Shown here piece after piece: positions 19,499 to 30,340 of a DNA stretch of 64,000 nucleotides. Under the pieces are notes generated by a model that was not told the DNA's origin, ran no database searches, and saw only the letters and a program-made list of their open reading frames with translations. The DNA is from Mastigias papua (taxonomy: Eukaryota; Cnidaria; Scyphozoa; Rhizostomeae; Mastigiidae): the NCBI GenBank assembly GCA_964019165.1, contig OZ025276.1, positions 2,169,840-2,233,839 of the forward strand, written 5' to 3'. Within the stretch, counting starts at the first letter, position 1, and the number at the start of each line of letters is the position of its first letter. Both the position numbers and the translations under genes were made by a program.

Positions 19499-21120
19499 GT
19501 GACAATGTTTTCAGTACTCTTTATTGTATTAGGCATGTTATTCCAGAGTTTATACCAAAAGATATTGTGGTGGTAGGCGGGATTTGTAGCGTATATTTGA
19601 CCCATACATCATACATCAATTTCCTTTGCACAAGAAGTTGTTCCATAAATGATGGACATTCACGGTTTACTGATTTAAATATTTTTGTGATTACTTGTAG
19701 TAAGGTTTTCATGTGGGTGGCTATTTCATTTTTCTTGGTGAGGTGAAATTCACAGATGGATTCATAATCAGTAAGCAGTGCACATAGTGTAGATTTATGT
19801 GCTCAATTTATTTCTATAGTACATTGTTTTCTAGAGAAACTCCAAAGTAGAGGTTGTGTACAGTGGAAATGAGATGTGAAACTCATTGATAGCTAGTGTG
19901 CTCAGTGACGTTTTCTATTACCCTCAGTTATTCAAATTCTGCACTTCTTTGGTTTGTAAGGAAATGCCCAGCCCCCCTCCCCCAACTATTGCAGTCTATC
20001 AGGATTTCAGATTATATTGTGTATTATGCAGAATGATGATGAAGAAAGAAATGCGGTTGGTATGTAGTAAGGGCAGATGTTAACAATTCATTGCTATGAA
20101 GTTCCCTATGATACATATATCAACTGAAAGTATTCATTGTGGACAGTAAGAACATGCAATAAAATTTGTGGCAGACCACACAACAGTGAAGTTATTGCCA
20201 GAAAACACTTCCCTGACCTTGCACTCTCTGGCCATGTTTATCCTGTCTGCTATCCACATGCAAACAAATAACAGTAACTTCTGTGTACAGCACAGTGCTC
20301 TACAACTATGTATTTCCTTCAAGACACTCATTACAGCTGCAGTTATTATGCAGTTGTCCGCAATCAAGTCCACAGTACATACTTCTATCCACCTTCTATG
20401 GCTTTCATGGCTTTTCATCCAGTTTGGCGCCAACACAGTTAAAATCAATGCTTGAACAAACTGCCATCCTATAAGGATGTCCACTCCTGTGAAATCCATT
20501 TTCCACAATAGTAGAGATATCAATTTGAAAATTTCTACACACATTAGGTATGATAACCCAAAACGTTTAAAAGTTTCAGTTTCTATTTTTAGCAACTAGT
20601 AACCATGGTAACAAACAAACAATGCTAGAAAGGTGGATTGCTAAGTACATGCATAACTTTTGCAGAACTACTCAGAACTCTTATTTTATTGTTTGATATT
20701 AATAATTGAATGTTGGAGAGTGTAACTCAACTCTTTAATTTTTATTTTCTCATTTATTTTACATGTTATACATAGTTTTGAAATAAATGGCATTTTCGGA
20801 CTTATCCAATGAACTTTGATGGCTAATAATACAAAATGAAAGAGCTCTATTAAAAAACTGACAGTCAGGTCACACTCTACAAGGAATTAGCTTTAAAATG
20901 ATATATAGAAGTCAACAATTGAGTGGAGAATGAAAAAGGTATGCATGCACTTGTCTTCGCACCATGACAGTATAAAGAAGAAGGAGAAAACACACTTTAA
21001 AAAACCATTGTCAAAAGTATTACTTTCTGGTCTCTAAAGGAAAGATATGAGACTAATAGCATAAAAAGAAGTTCTTCATGGTTCCTTCTGAAGTCAATGC
21101 AGCTAAAAAGTTCCCTAAAT
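19499..21120. other. no recognisable gene
   Basis: Open frames at 20134-20595 on both strands have no family signature. The right part is probably 3' flank of the Mutator-like gene that ends at 21126. Confidence 0.35.
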
Positions 21121-21125
21121 ATGCC

Positions 21126-21616
21126 TTAAGACTTTACTTTTCCTGCCGAATATAGTTCACCCTCTGCTCTAGCTGCACTTTTGCCTTTGTCAAGTGACTT
21201 ATAGTTCAACTGCTTTCTCCGCTTTTTGGCCTTAAAAGTTGCTGCAAGTTCAGCTCTTCTGAGTCTTTTAATGTCCCTTTCAAGATTGGAAGCCTTCAAA
21301 TTTGCCCCTGGTTCTATGTTCAGAATTTCATAAATAATATTTGAAAATGAGCAGCCCATTGTGAACTGGCATGCAGCTAATGCTACAGCTGTTTGTACTG
21401 TTCTTCGGCCAACATAGGTTGTTTTGGGGCATATCTTCCAGATAGCTTTATGAAATGACTCATTTGGGTTCTGAGTCTTGTTTCTTGAACATCTCTTCAG
21501 CAAGTCATTATCAGATAATCTCTGGAATAATGGGACTAATTGCTTTCCGATTTCAACTTGGAATGTTTCGTGCTCATTGTGTGGCCCAGGTATTTCTTGT
21601 TTTGCAATTGATCTCT
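21126..21616 (-). pseudogene. Mutator-like transposase, 3' part (continues from 25024-26469)
   Basis: Reading downward: RSIAKQEIPGPHNEH, GKQLVPLFQRLSDNDLLKRC, the third-acid block KTQNPNESFHKAIW, CPKTTYVGRRTVQTAVALA, then a basic tail and stop at 21126. It joins directly to SWCFFQRS at 25035 once the LINE and one copy of its target duplication are removed, so the two parts were one gene. In this part no lesion is visible. Confidence 0.85.
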
Positions 21617-24600
21617 TCGGGTAGTGGGGTAGAGATAACTCTGCCAGTAGGAGTGGTAAGACGACTCCTTCCCTCCACTAGTCTGCGGGAGGCTCTTGGG
21701 CAAGGCCGCGTACCCGCTCAGCCCCCCAATCAGGGTAACGTGAAATCGTGGCAGGCAGGCGATGGATGAAGTGTGAGAGCAGCTGGAGGAACTCCAGAAC
21801 TGGTCTTGCATTTCTACGTGCCAGGCAGATGATATTAACTTTGATACAATGGCTGGGACACATGTCCAGTAAGGACACTGCTCTTGTAGAAAGCAATGGC
21901 AAACTACTACAAGTATTTCTTGCTAAGGAAACTTGAACATGACTATTACAAACAGCTCAAAGAACGATATGGGACTCAACAGTGAGACCCCCAAGCTGGA
22001 TGAGCCCCTTATTAGTATTGGGGAAGAGCTTGAGGCCGGTGGGAGTATCACTCTTGCTGGGAATATCACTCCAGCTCATGATGGCAAAACGCCTGATTCT
22101 ACAGAGATGAGAAAGAACCGGAACAGATGGCTGAAGAGGAAACTCAAACTTGGAACGTGGAATATCAGAAGCATGGCAGCTGGTAAACTGAACACTATTA
22201 TTGAAGAAGCGAAAACAAATAATGTTGACATCTTGGGAGTTGCTGAACATCGTTGGGCAGGGAGTGGCCATTTCACAACAAATTGCGGTGGACAATTTAT
22301 GTACTCAGGTAGGGAGATAGCAGGTCAAAGTGGAGTGGGCGTATTTTTATCAAAAGCAATAGTGAGAAGCCTTATAGGATATAAACCAGTGAATGATAGA
22401 ATCATCACCATCAGACTATTGGGGCAAGTAAAAAACATCACACTGATACAAGTATACGCTCCAACGTCTGCATCAACAGAGGAAGAGCTAGAAGAATTTT
22501 ATGATGCATTACAAAAAGAGATAGATAGCAAAGAAAATCAAGACATCCTGGTCGTCTCGGGAGATCTCAATGCCAAAGTAGGATCGAAAAGACATACTGA
22601 AGAAGATGGAATAGTTGGAAATGTAGGGCTGGGAGAGAGAAATGATAGAGGAATCAGACTTGTTGACTTTGCAATCTCAAACCATCTAGCAATAAAAAAT
22701 ACAATGTTTGAGAAACACCCAAGAAGGCTGTATACCTGGACATCACCAGATGGAGTAACGAAGAACCAAATTGATTATATAATGATTGAAAAGAGATGGG
22801 CCTCTTCTATACAAGATGTCACCACCAAACCAAGTGCTGACTGCGACACGGACCATGAATTCCTTGTGGCAACATTTAAAGTGAAATTGAAATGCAAGAA
22901 AATAACTGCAAGGCCTGTCCGATATGACGTACAGGAAATGGATGAGAACTTCAACATTGAAGTAAGGAATCGTTTCAGAGTATTGCTTATGAATATTGAA
23001 GAAAAAGAACCTGATGAGATTGCAAATGAAACAAAAAGCATCTATGTGGAAGCAGCACAAAAACACTTGAGAAAGAGGCTTGTGAAAAGACAACCCTGGT
23101 TGACCGAAGAGACACTACAGAAGGTAAAACAAAGAAAAGAGGCAAAGAAAACAGCTGGAGCTCACAGTAATGACTATAAGGCAATTGCAAAAGAGGTGAG
23201 ACAGATGTGTCGTAAGGATAAGACAAAATATCTGATTAGAAAGTGCCAGAAAATAGATGAATTTATGAAAGAAAATAAAAGCAGAGACATGTACAATGAA
23301 ATAAAAAGCATCACGAGAACATTCAAACCACGACTTGGTGTTATAAAAGATGAGAGCGGAAAGATCTTGACAGAGGCTGGAAATATAGTAGATCGATGGA
23401 AAAGATATTGTGAAGGAATGTTCACAAGTAATGTACCAACAGCTGAAGTTCAACAAGTGAGGATTGAAGATATAGAAGACAAGGAAGATCCATGCCTACC
23501 ACCTTTGAAATCAGAGGTTGAATGGGCTATCAAATCATTAAAAGATGCGAAAAGTCCTGGATGCGACAAAATTCAGGCAGAAATGATAAAAGCAAGTGGA
23601 TTAGAAGGAATAGAAGTGTATCACAAGTTGTGTACTAAGATATGGCAAACAGGACAATGGCCTACTGACTGGAAAAGAGCAATCTTTATAGCACTACCAA
23701 AGAAAGGAGATTTACAACAATGCTCTACTTATAGAACAATATCATTGATCAGCCATGCAAGCAAAATATTGCTCAAAATCATAATGAGAAGAATTGAGAG
23801 CAAAATTGAGGAAGAAGTAAACAAAACACAGGCAGGGTTTAGAAAGAATAGAGGGACGCGAGACCACATCTTTAACTTACGCATGATTGTCCAGAAATAT
23901 CGGGAAATGAACACCAGTCTTCATACATGCTTTATCGATTACTCCAAGGCTTTTGACAGTATAAATCATGGAGAAATGTGGAATACTTTAAAGGAAATGA
24001 ACTTTGATCCTAAAAGTATATTGCTGATTAGGTCGCTCTACGAAGGACAACAATCGGCAGTGCAGTTGGAATGTGGAACAACAGATTGGTTTCCAATCAC
24101 AAGAGGGGTGAGGCAGGGGTGCATATTATCACCTCATCTCTTCAGTATTTACACGGAGGGAATTATGAGAGAAGTGGAGCATGACCATAGGAATGAGGAA
24201 TACGATGAACCTACATTGCAAGGAGTGCCCATAAGAGACTTGAGATATGCGGATGACATTGCACTACTAGCCACAACCCCAAGAGGGCTTGAAGCTCTTA
24301 TACAGTCTGTTAAATATCATAGTGAGCAAAGAGGTTTGCACCTGAATGTAAAGAAAACCAAAATCATGGATATAGACAAATGCAAAGAGGAGGCTGTAAT
24401 AACGATTAATGGGGAGGAAATAGAAAGAGTGAACAATTTTGTATATCTGGGAGCACGAATCGATGCAAATGGGAAGTCAACTCTGGAAATAAGAAGAAGC
24501 TGGCAATGGCAGGATCAAAATTGAAAAAGATGACAAACATCTGGAAGGGACAAAGTATATACACCAAACTGAGAATTTTAAGAAGTGTTGTATTTCCCAC

Positions 24601-25023
24601 TGCAACATACGGTTGTGAGACATGGACGATTAACAACACAGATAGCAGAAAGATAACAGCCTTTGAAATGAAATGCTACAGAAAACTGTTGAGGATATCA
24701 TGGACAGAAAAGATATCAAATGAAACGGTCCTGTCTAGACTTGGAATCAAAGCCCCAACACTCTTGCAAAAAATCAAAAAGCTAAAACTGGTATACTTTG
24801 GTCACATAAAGCGCCATGAATCATTGGAGAAGCATATTCTAGAGGCGAGAATAGAGGGCCGAAGAGGAAGAGGAAGACCTGCGAGGAGATGGGAACAGGA
24901 CATACAGGAATGGATGGGGATTACAACAACACAGGCTGGAAGATTGGCGGAGGACCGTTCGTTGTTTCGTAGGAAAGTTCAAGAAGCAACGTCCTGTAAG
25001 AGGATTAGCTGACAGAGAGAGAG
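21617..25023 (+). mobile_element. RTE/BovB-like LINE, 3.4 kb, 11-bp target duplication
   Basis: AATTGATCTCT (21606-21616) is repeated exactly at 25024-25034, bracketing the insertion. There is about 300 bp of 5' leader, one long ORF, and almost no 3' UTR, ending in a short GA repeat rather than poly-A; short simple-repeat tails are typical of the RTE clade. The perfect duplication and a single coding lesion show a young copy. It lies antisense to the Mutator-like gene it interrupts. Confidence 0.93.
21933..25012 (+). pseudogene. RTE-clade endonuclease/reverse transcriptase, one frameshift
   Basis: One polyprotein for target-primed reverse transcription. It begins at 21933. The apurinic-type endonuclease occupies residues about 70-310: LGTWNIRSM, EHRWAGSGHF, VVSGDLNAKVG and DTDHEFLVATF. 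The reverse transcriptase occupies about 530-850: AGFRKNRGTRDHIF, FIDYSKAFDSINH, GVRQGCILSPHLF and the catalytic RYADDIALLA at about residue 770. A single missing base near 24498 moves the remaining 170 codons to another frame: MAGSKLKKMTNIWK, ATYGCETWTI, VYFGHIKRHESLEKHIL and a basic GRRGRGRPARRWEQDI end, as in BovB-type elements. Joined, the length of about 1030 residues is normal for RTE. The start context is ordinary and other upstream Met codons are not excluded. Confidence 0.92.
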
Positions 25024-26469
25024 AATTGATCTCTGGAAGAAGCACCATGAAGGTGGTCCTGGTGGACAGTGAGAGTGCTTTGGGTTTTCATCAGTTGATG
25101 ACATATGTAGCAGGATAGCAATGATACGTCTTCTACATAGTTCAGCATCAGAACAATTGTCTTTTATTGCCCTACCATAATAGTTCTGAATTTTAGTTAT
25201 CTTCTGCTGTGTTACTTTACCTCTGCCTGCAACTGATTTTGTCATTACTTTTGATGACTCGACACAGTTTCGGAGTGCTGTTCCCATGCGTTTTGCCACA
25301 TGGTTTACGCAATCTTCTTTTACAATAACATTCTCTTTCCCATAGGGCTCTAGGGACTTGACTGCATCATAAGCTTTACTATCCCCATCACTAAGAAGTG
25401 TTGTGTATCTAAACTGGTGCTTCTCAACAGATCTGGTCCACAGACGTTTAGCACATTCCACTTCCATGGCAGCAGCAGACCCTGACAAATTTTTCTGGCA
25501 ATTTTCAACATGGCTTGCTTTCCAAACATCATCATACTGCCTTTCTTCAGCTATGTTGCATTTGCTGCAATAAGTGGACAGCACTTCAAAATCTATTGGA
25601 TAGCCAGTCAGTAAGTCAATGACTGACGCAGTTCCATTATGTGAAAAGAACCCTCTCTTTTGCCAAGACCCATCAAAGGAAACAGCTATATCTAGAAGTC
25701 CCTCTTTTTCTGGTATGACACCAACTTTCTCATGAGCCTCTCTAATTGCAGGATGAGTTCTCTCAGAAATATTTTCAAAACATTTCATAGCACCCAGCTC
25801 TATCTTTTTTACATTCTTATGGTAGATATTCAAACTTGGAGAATGAGGCATATTCATCAAAGCAAGCCACTGTTGCATCGATTCATACCCACATCCTATA
25901 CCTCTAAATGCCAGAATTGACCGCACGTTTATCTCAGAGCTGACATTTGACTTACGATCTGAGTCTTCAACTCGAGAAGACAACTAGTTCTCTGATACAA
26001 CATTGTGACAAGAGTTACAAAAAAGAATACCTTTTGCAGCAAGCCCAAGATTTACTTCTGCGAGGTTGAAAACAACAGCTGACATTGAGCACAAAGGGCA
26101 CAATAGGCTAGAAATCAACTTGGTCAGTAATGATTGCTTTACAATAATATATGAATCATTGCTTGACTTTTCACTGCCATCTTCAGGCTTCAATAAGTCT
26201 TTAAAAGCACTCATTTCTCTAGCAGAAGCAGATTTTGTGTCTCTAAATATATCTTCGAGGTCAAAATCAACATCTTTGCTCTCGTCCTCAAGTTGCTGTT
26301 GGTCCTCAAAATCAACCTCAGTACTAGGCCTGGTGTCTGTATCGACTTTCCTGCCGTGAACTTTACCTTTTTTCTTCTGACCTCCAATAAATGGTTTTCG
26401 TGTTCTTGATTTCACTTTTCCCATTCTTAACTTCATCTTCACTTCATCTCCTTCTAACGCATACAACAT
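25024..26469 (-). pseudogene. Mutator-like transposase, 5' part, one amber stop
   Basis: Starts at 26469 (MLYALEGDEVKMKLRMGK) with a basic N-terminus, an acidic middle, and a Cys4-type knuckle (LLCPLCSMSA ... LFCNSCHN). An in-frame TAG at 25984-25986 is the only visible lesion. It continues with RSILAFRGIGCGYESMQQW, the first-Asp block VSFDGSWQKRGFFSHNG, a Cys motif (YCSKCN), the second-Asp block LLSDGDSKAYDAV, DCVNHVAKRMGTALRN, GRGKVTQQKITKIQNYYG and SWCFFQRS, where the LINE begins. With 21126-21616 the whole gene is about 640 codons, close to full length for the family. Removing two changes would leave it open, so it died recently. Confidence 0.85.
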
Positions 26470-28140
26470 CTATTCCTAACACCTGAAAACTTGCAGCTTA
26501 ATCACAACTGATCACAACACGTTCTCTTGTTGTTCTGAGTCGCCATATTGAAAACCGTTTGATATAAATATCCAATCAATGTCCACAATGCGTTTGAATT
26601 GACCAATGAGCTGCAATTGTCGCTAAGGTTTCCATAGTGACAAGCTCTCTGTTGTTTTGTTGACCAAATATGACTAGAAACAAAGCATTCTACCAAGACA
26701 TAGGTAGATCAAAGCCTTTTGAAAACATGCCTATCATAATCTTGAAACATAGGGCTTTCAGATGATGTGTAGTTTCCTAATATCGCGGGAATGGCGACCT
26801 TGTATTCGACAACAGCACCAGGGACGTTTTTCGTCAACTTTTTTATGCATTGCTAGGGTGTGTCGTACTTAGGTGGCAATGGTACAAGGAAAACTACCAG
26901 AAATAGTGGTAAAACACACATTCTCCTGTTCTTTAGGGCTGAAGTAAGCTTTTAACACAAAAAACCAAATTTCCAAAATTTTGCAAAAATATACCACTTT
27001 CTAAGGAGAGGACATCCCTACCCCCCATAACATCAGTCCCTCTCGTAACTGTCATAGTTACAATGGGATGATGACAGAAAATGCGGATGCATGTTGGAAG
27101 GGCAATACCCAAGCTATTTGTATTCAGTGACGTGATAGAACTGGCTGATTACATGTGAACTGAAAAGGTAGTTTTGCCTTGCTCACTATTGAAAACAGTA
27201 TGATAGCTTTCCCCTGCCGTACTAAGACTTGTGTAAGACTTTCTCTATGAGAATAGTATGAGCCTGTGTAGCACACAGTAGGCAGGCTATTCCAAACGTC
27301 TTTTGTGGGGGGCATCAAAAGTGGGTATAAGTCCCCAGAGTAACAAACAATGATCATTTAGGGGCTGCAGCCCATAAGTATTCACGTTTAGAGGCATTCT
27401 TCATTTTGCAAAGTGACACAGGTTTTGCTTAGCCAGATGATTGCTGATGTGAATTAAAGGTAACTTTGTACTTTTCCTATTAACAGCAACCCATAGTAAT
27501 GTTGAATATTGATTGTGATAATCCCTGCTGTCTTATGGCAATTGAAACTGAATACATGTAAAAACATAACTTCAGGAACTACTCATTTCCCTTCACTGAT
27601 TTGGCAAGTTTGGAAAGGCAGATTTGGCACTGATTTGACTGCTAGGCCTTATGAGCATTACAAAGTACATTTCTTCCAATGTGATTTTATCTCTGCAACT
27701 TTTGTCATTGACTTAAGGCAATTGTTGAGAAACTTTTATAAATCAAATGTTACCAAAGACTAATAAACGTGTAATAAAACACAATAATGAAATCATGAAA
27801 CAACGTAACACACGATATCTATATCTATAAAGAAATGCATTATGTACAAGATATTACCATCTGAAATATGAAAAGTTGGAGATACATTCCAGGAATACGG
27901 TAAGGCTACAGTGTCATGACAATTTCCAGGTAATTGCTGTCTCAGTCTAGTTCTTATTTGCAAAATCAATTTTTGACGTTTATTTCTTTTGGCTGGGATT
28001 AATTGTACGCGAAATGTGAAAAATGGAGGGAGGAGACTTCTCTATTTACTATTTGGCGTGTCTTCAAGACAGTGTATAGCGATATTTACAAAAAGTTACT
28101 TTACTATCAACAACAAAGAGTAGATTATAAAGGGTGGCAC
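26470..28140. other. no recognisable gene
   Basis: Contains the 5' flank of the Mutator-like gene (promoter and probably its terminal repeat near 26500-26700, not delimited) and otherwise unassigned AT-rich DNA. Confidence 0.35.
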
Positions 28141-28143
28141 AGT

Positions 28144-28990
28144 TCAGTACTGTTCTGCGATGTGCTGCAGGATGTTTTCAACTGCTTCTCCTGTATTGTG
28201 GCCAAATCTTTCCCTCCACATAAATTCATCCAGGTACGAGGGTACAAGATGCAACCTGCTGCCATATACAGCTTTGATTTTCTGCTTCACCATAGACCAA
28301 TAGCTTTCCATGCCCTGGGTGTGTACTCCTGTGACAGGATCCACAAAGTTATCCTGGTGTATCACACACCTGTGAACATAGCCATGATTCGCAACGATGT
28401 TGTATGCAGCCCATCCATCTGAATACACCATTGATCCAGGGCGAATGAACTGCTGTATGATTGGCAGAAATGTTGCTTTGTCTTGTTGTGGCACAACGTA
28501 TATCCAACCCTTCTTTGTTTCTCGATCATACAGCCCAAACACCCATTGATCATGCTGTTGGGGAAGGTCACTAAGGTGGTATTTCCTATTTATCATGACG
28601 GATTCATCGATTTCCACGATCTGGCCAACGCCACCCAGCATCTTGTCAGCAAAAGGCATTCGAAGTACGTTTGCAGAACATTTCTCTCGCAAAGGCGTAC
28701 CAATCAATGATGGACAGATTGCAGAGTCCCAGATCTGTTGTGGAAGTGCTCATACACATGCCACCTTACCAGCAGTATATAATGGACATGACATCATGCA
28801 TGCCTAAGTTCGATTTGTCAAAAAACTCCCTGGTCAGACACTCTTGGTTTTACAGCATCAAGCCTGCGAACATGTCCAATGATAACCATCCTTGCTATCA
28901 CCTCTGGCCTGTAGGTGCATTGGTCCCCTATGTCTCCGCTCAGTACACCGCACTCTCTCCTTCTAAAGGCCCCTCCCCTGCAGCCATCAC
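28144..28990 (-). pseudogene. Merlin transposase (IS1595/ISXO2-like)
   Basis: Merlin elements are eukaryotic relatives of IS1016/IS1595. The intact catalytic part (28707 down to 28144) has GQIVEIDESVMINRKYH (first Asp), VYSDGWAAYN (second Asp), HTQGMESYWSMVKQKIK (Glu) and the terminal YLDEFMWRERFG. Upstream in a shifted frame are FFDKSNLGMHDVMSIIYCW and LSIIDWYAFAR, the N-terminal part of the family, with a frameshift near 28680 and stops near 28750 and 28880. The catalytic triad is complete but the N-terminus is broken. TIRs and the expected 8-9-bp duplication were not located. Confidence 0.88.
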
Positions 28991-28999
28991 ATAAAGGCC

Positions 29000-30105
29000 A
29001 AGGTACCCTGGTACAGAATTTGAAAGAGTTCAAACAACGTCATGATGTTATCAGAGTCACGTTGTCTATCAGATGTTAGAAATACCTGATTTCACTTATC
29101 CGCCAGTAGTAAGATGAACCTATAGACTCGACATATAGTTGAAATTAATTTGCTTTGGCTGTTCGCTGTTCTTCTTCGCATTCTGTAAGTCTGTTTAGTT
29201 TCTCTTTTCTGTTTCTTTTTTGAGCAGTGTCTTCTCTTCCCTGTAATCTTTACTTGTATAATAGAAGCAGACCTGGAGGGAATGAGAGTAAGGTATGGTA
29301 CAGATGGTATGTACCAAAGAGAGTATGTTTCAATGTGTAAAAAGTTGGTAATAATGTTAGTTTGTATCTTTGGTTTACTATATGCATGATGTACCAACAA
29401 ACGAAATGTAATGAAGAGGTAGAGGTGGTATGTATATGATGGGTATAAGGAGAAAGGACAATGTGTCATATCTGAAGGCTGTGGGAAGTAGTTGACATGA
29501 TGGTGTAAGGAAGTGGATATGGAGTGTTAGTACAGCAGTGTGAGCATAAGGCAATATGGTTGTACGGAGTACTACTGTAGAGAGGAATGAAACATATGGA
29601 TAATCATGAAGCGGGTAAATGTAAGTAACTGATGAGAGTAAGACGAGAGTTGTGTAAGGGTAAGGTGAACAAGTACTGTATGGGTATAGAATGTAAGCAC
29701 AACTGTGATACTCACTTCACTGTGGTCCTGTTGCATCTGCCATAAGAAACATGGTATTCTTTCTGATATTAAAGAAGGTTGCTCTTTGCCATTTCAATCT
29801 GCTAACCATGATGTCTTTGTTACAGTGTAACTCCTAAGACGGAGAAGAAATGACAATAATCTCGTGTTAGTATGAGTATGTAATACACAATTGGTTAATA
29901 AGACAAAAGGTTATGAGAAAATGAGGCTGAAAAATGGCCATAAGCCTAAGAAAATGATAAGAGAATCATGAGGCTCAAGTTGCAGAATTCACCATTTTTA
30001 CATGGCTCTCTGTGGCTTCACACGAGGCTCTCTGTGGTGGACATGATCACCTAACCCTTCAAGCCTATAGGGATATGGGTTTTGAAACATTGCAAATGAC
30101 TGTAC
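29000..30105. other. no recognisable gene
   Basis: Purine-rich stretch 29280-29700 with many GTAAG/GGTATG words but no clear periodic repeat. The right end holds the 3' flank of the Myb/SANT-like gene. Confidence 0.35.
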
Positions 30106-30111
30106 CATCAT

Positions 30112-30340
30112 CTACATACTTTGTGCAAAGGCATTGCTAACACACATAAGTGATTCACTAATACTGCCCATAGCTTGTGCCATAGATTCTGTTGACTCTC
30201 TCAGAGTGTCTGTTAAGTCTCTATGAAACATTTTCTCAGCCGTTATCTTCCATGAGTAGAGCATCCCATTGAGAAGCAGAAAGTCTTCTCTCAAGATGTT
30301 TTCTCTTATTGTCTGTTAGTTTATGAAAGACTGAGGTTGG
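30112..30340 (-). pseudogene. Myb/SANT-like protein, C-terminal part (continues from 32856-33480)
   Basis: On the minus strand after the hAT insertion the reading resumes PTSVFHKLTDNKRKHLERRL, LSASQWDALLMEDNG, a stop at about 30241, then DLTDTLRESTESMAQAMGSI and a final stop at 30112. The helical, charged Ser/Met-rich end is normal for this family of uncharacterised invertebrate proteins. The junction NNPT is split exactly by the hAT element. Confidence 0.6.

Noticed and set aside
20134..20595. 153-codon frame as a gene
   Set aside because: No family signature and the opposite strand is equally open.
28144..28990. Bacterial contamination suggested by the IS1595/ISXO2-like transposase
   Set aside because: Merlin is the eukaryotic branch of that family and the surrounding elements are all eukaryotic.
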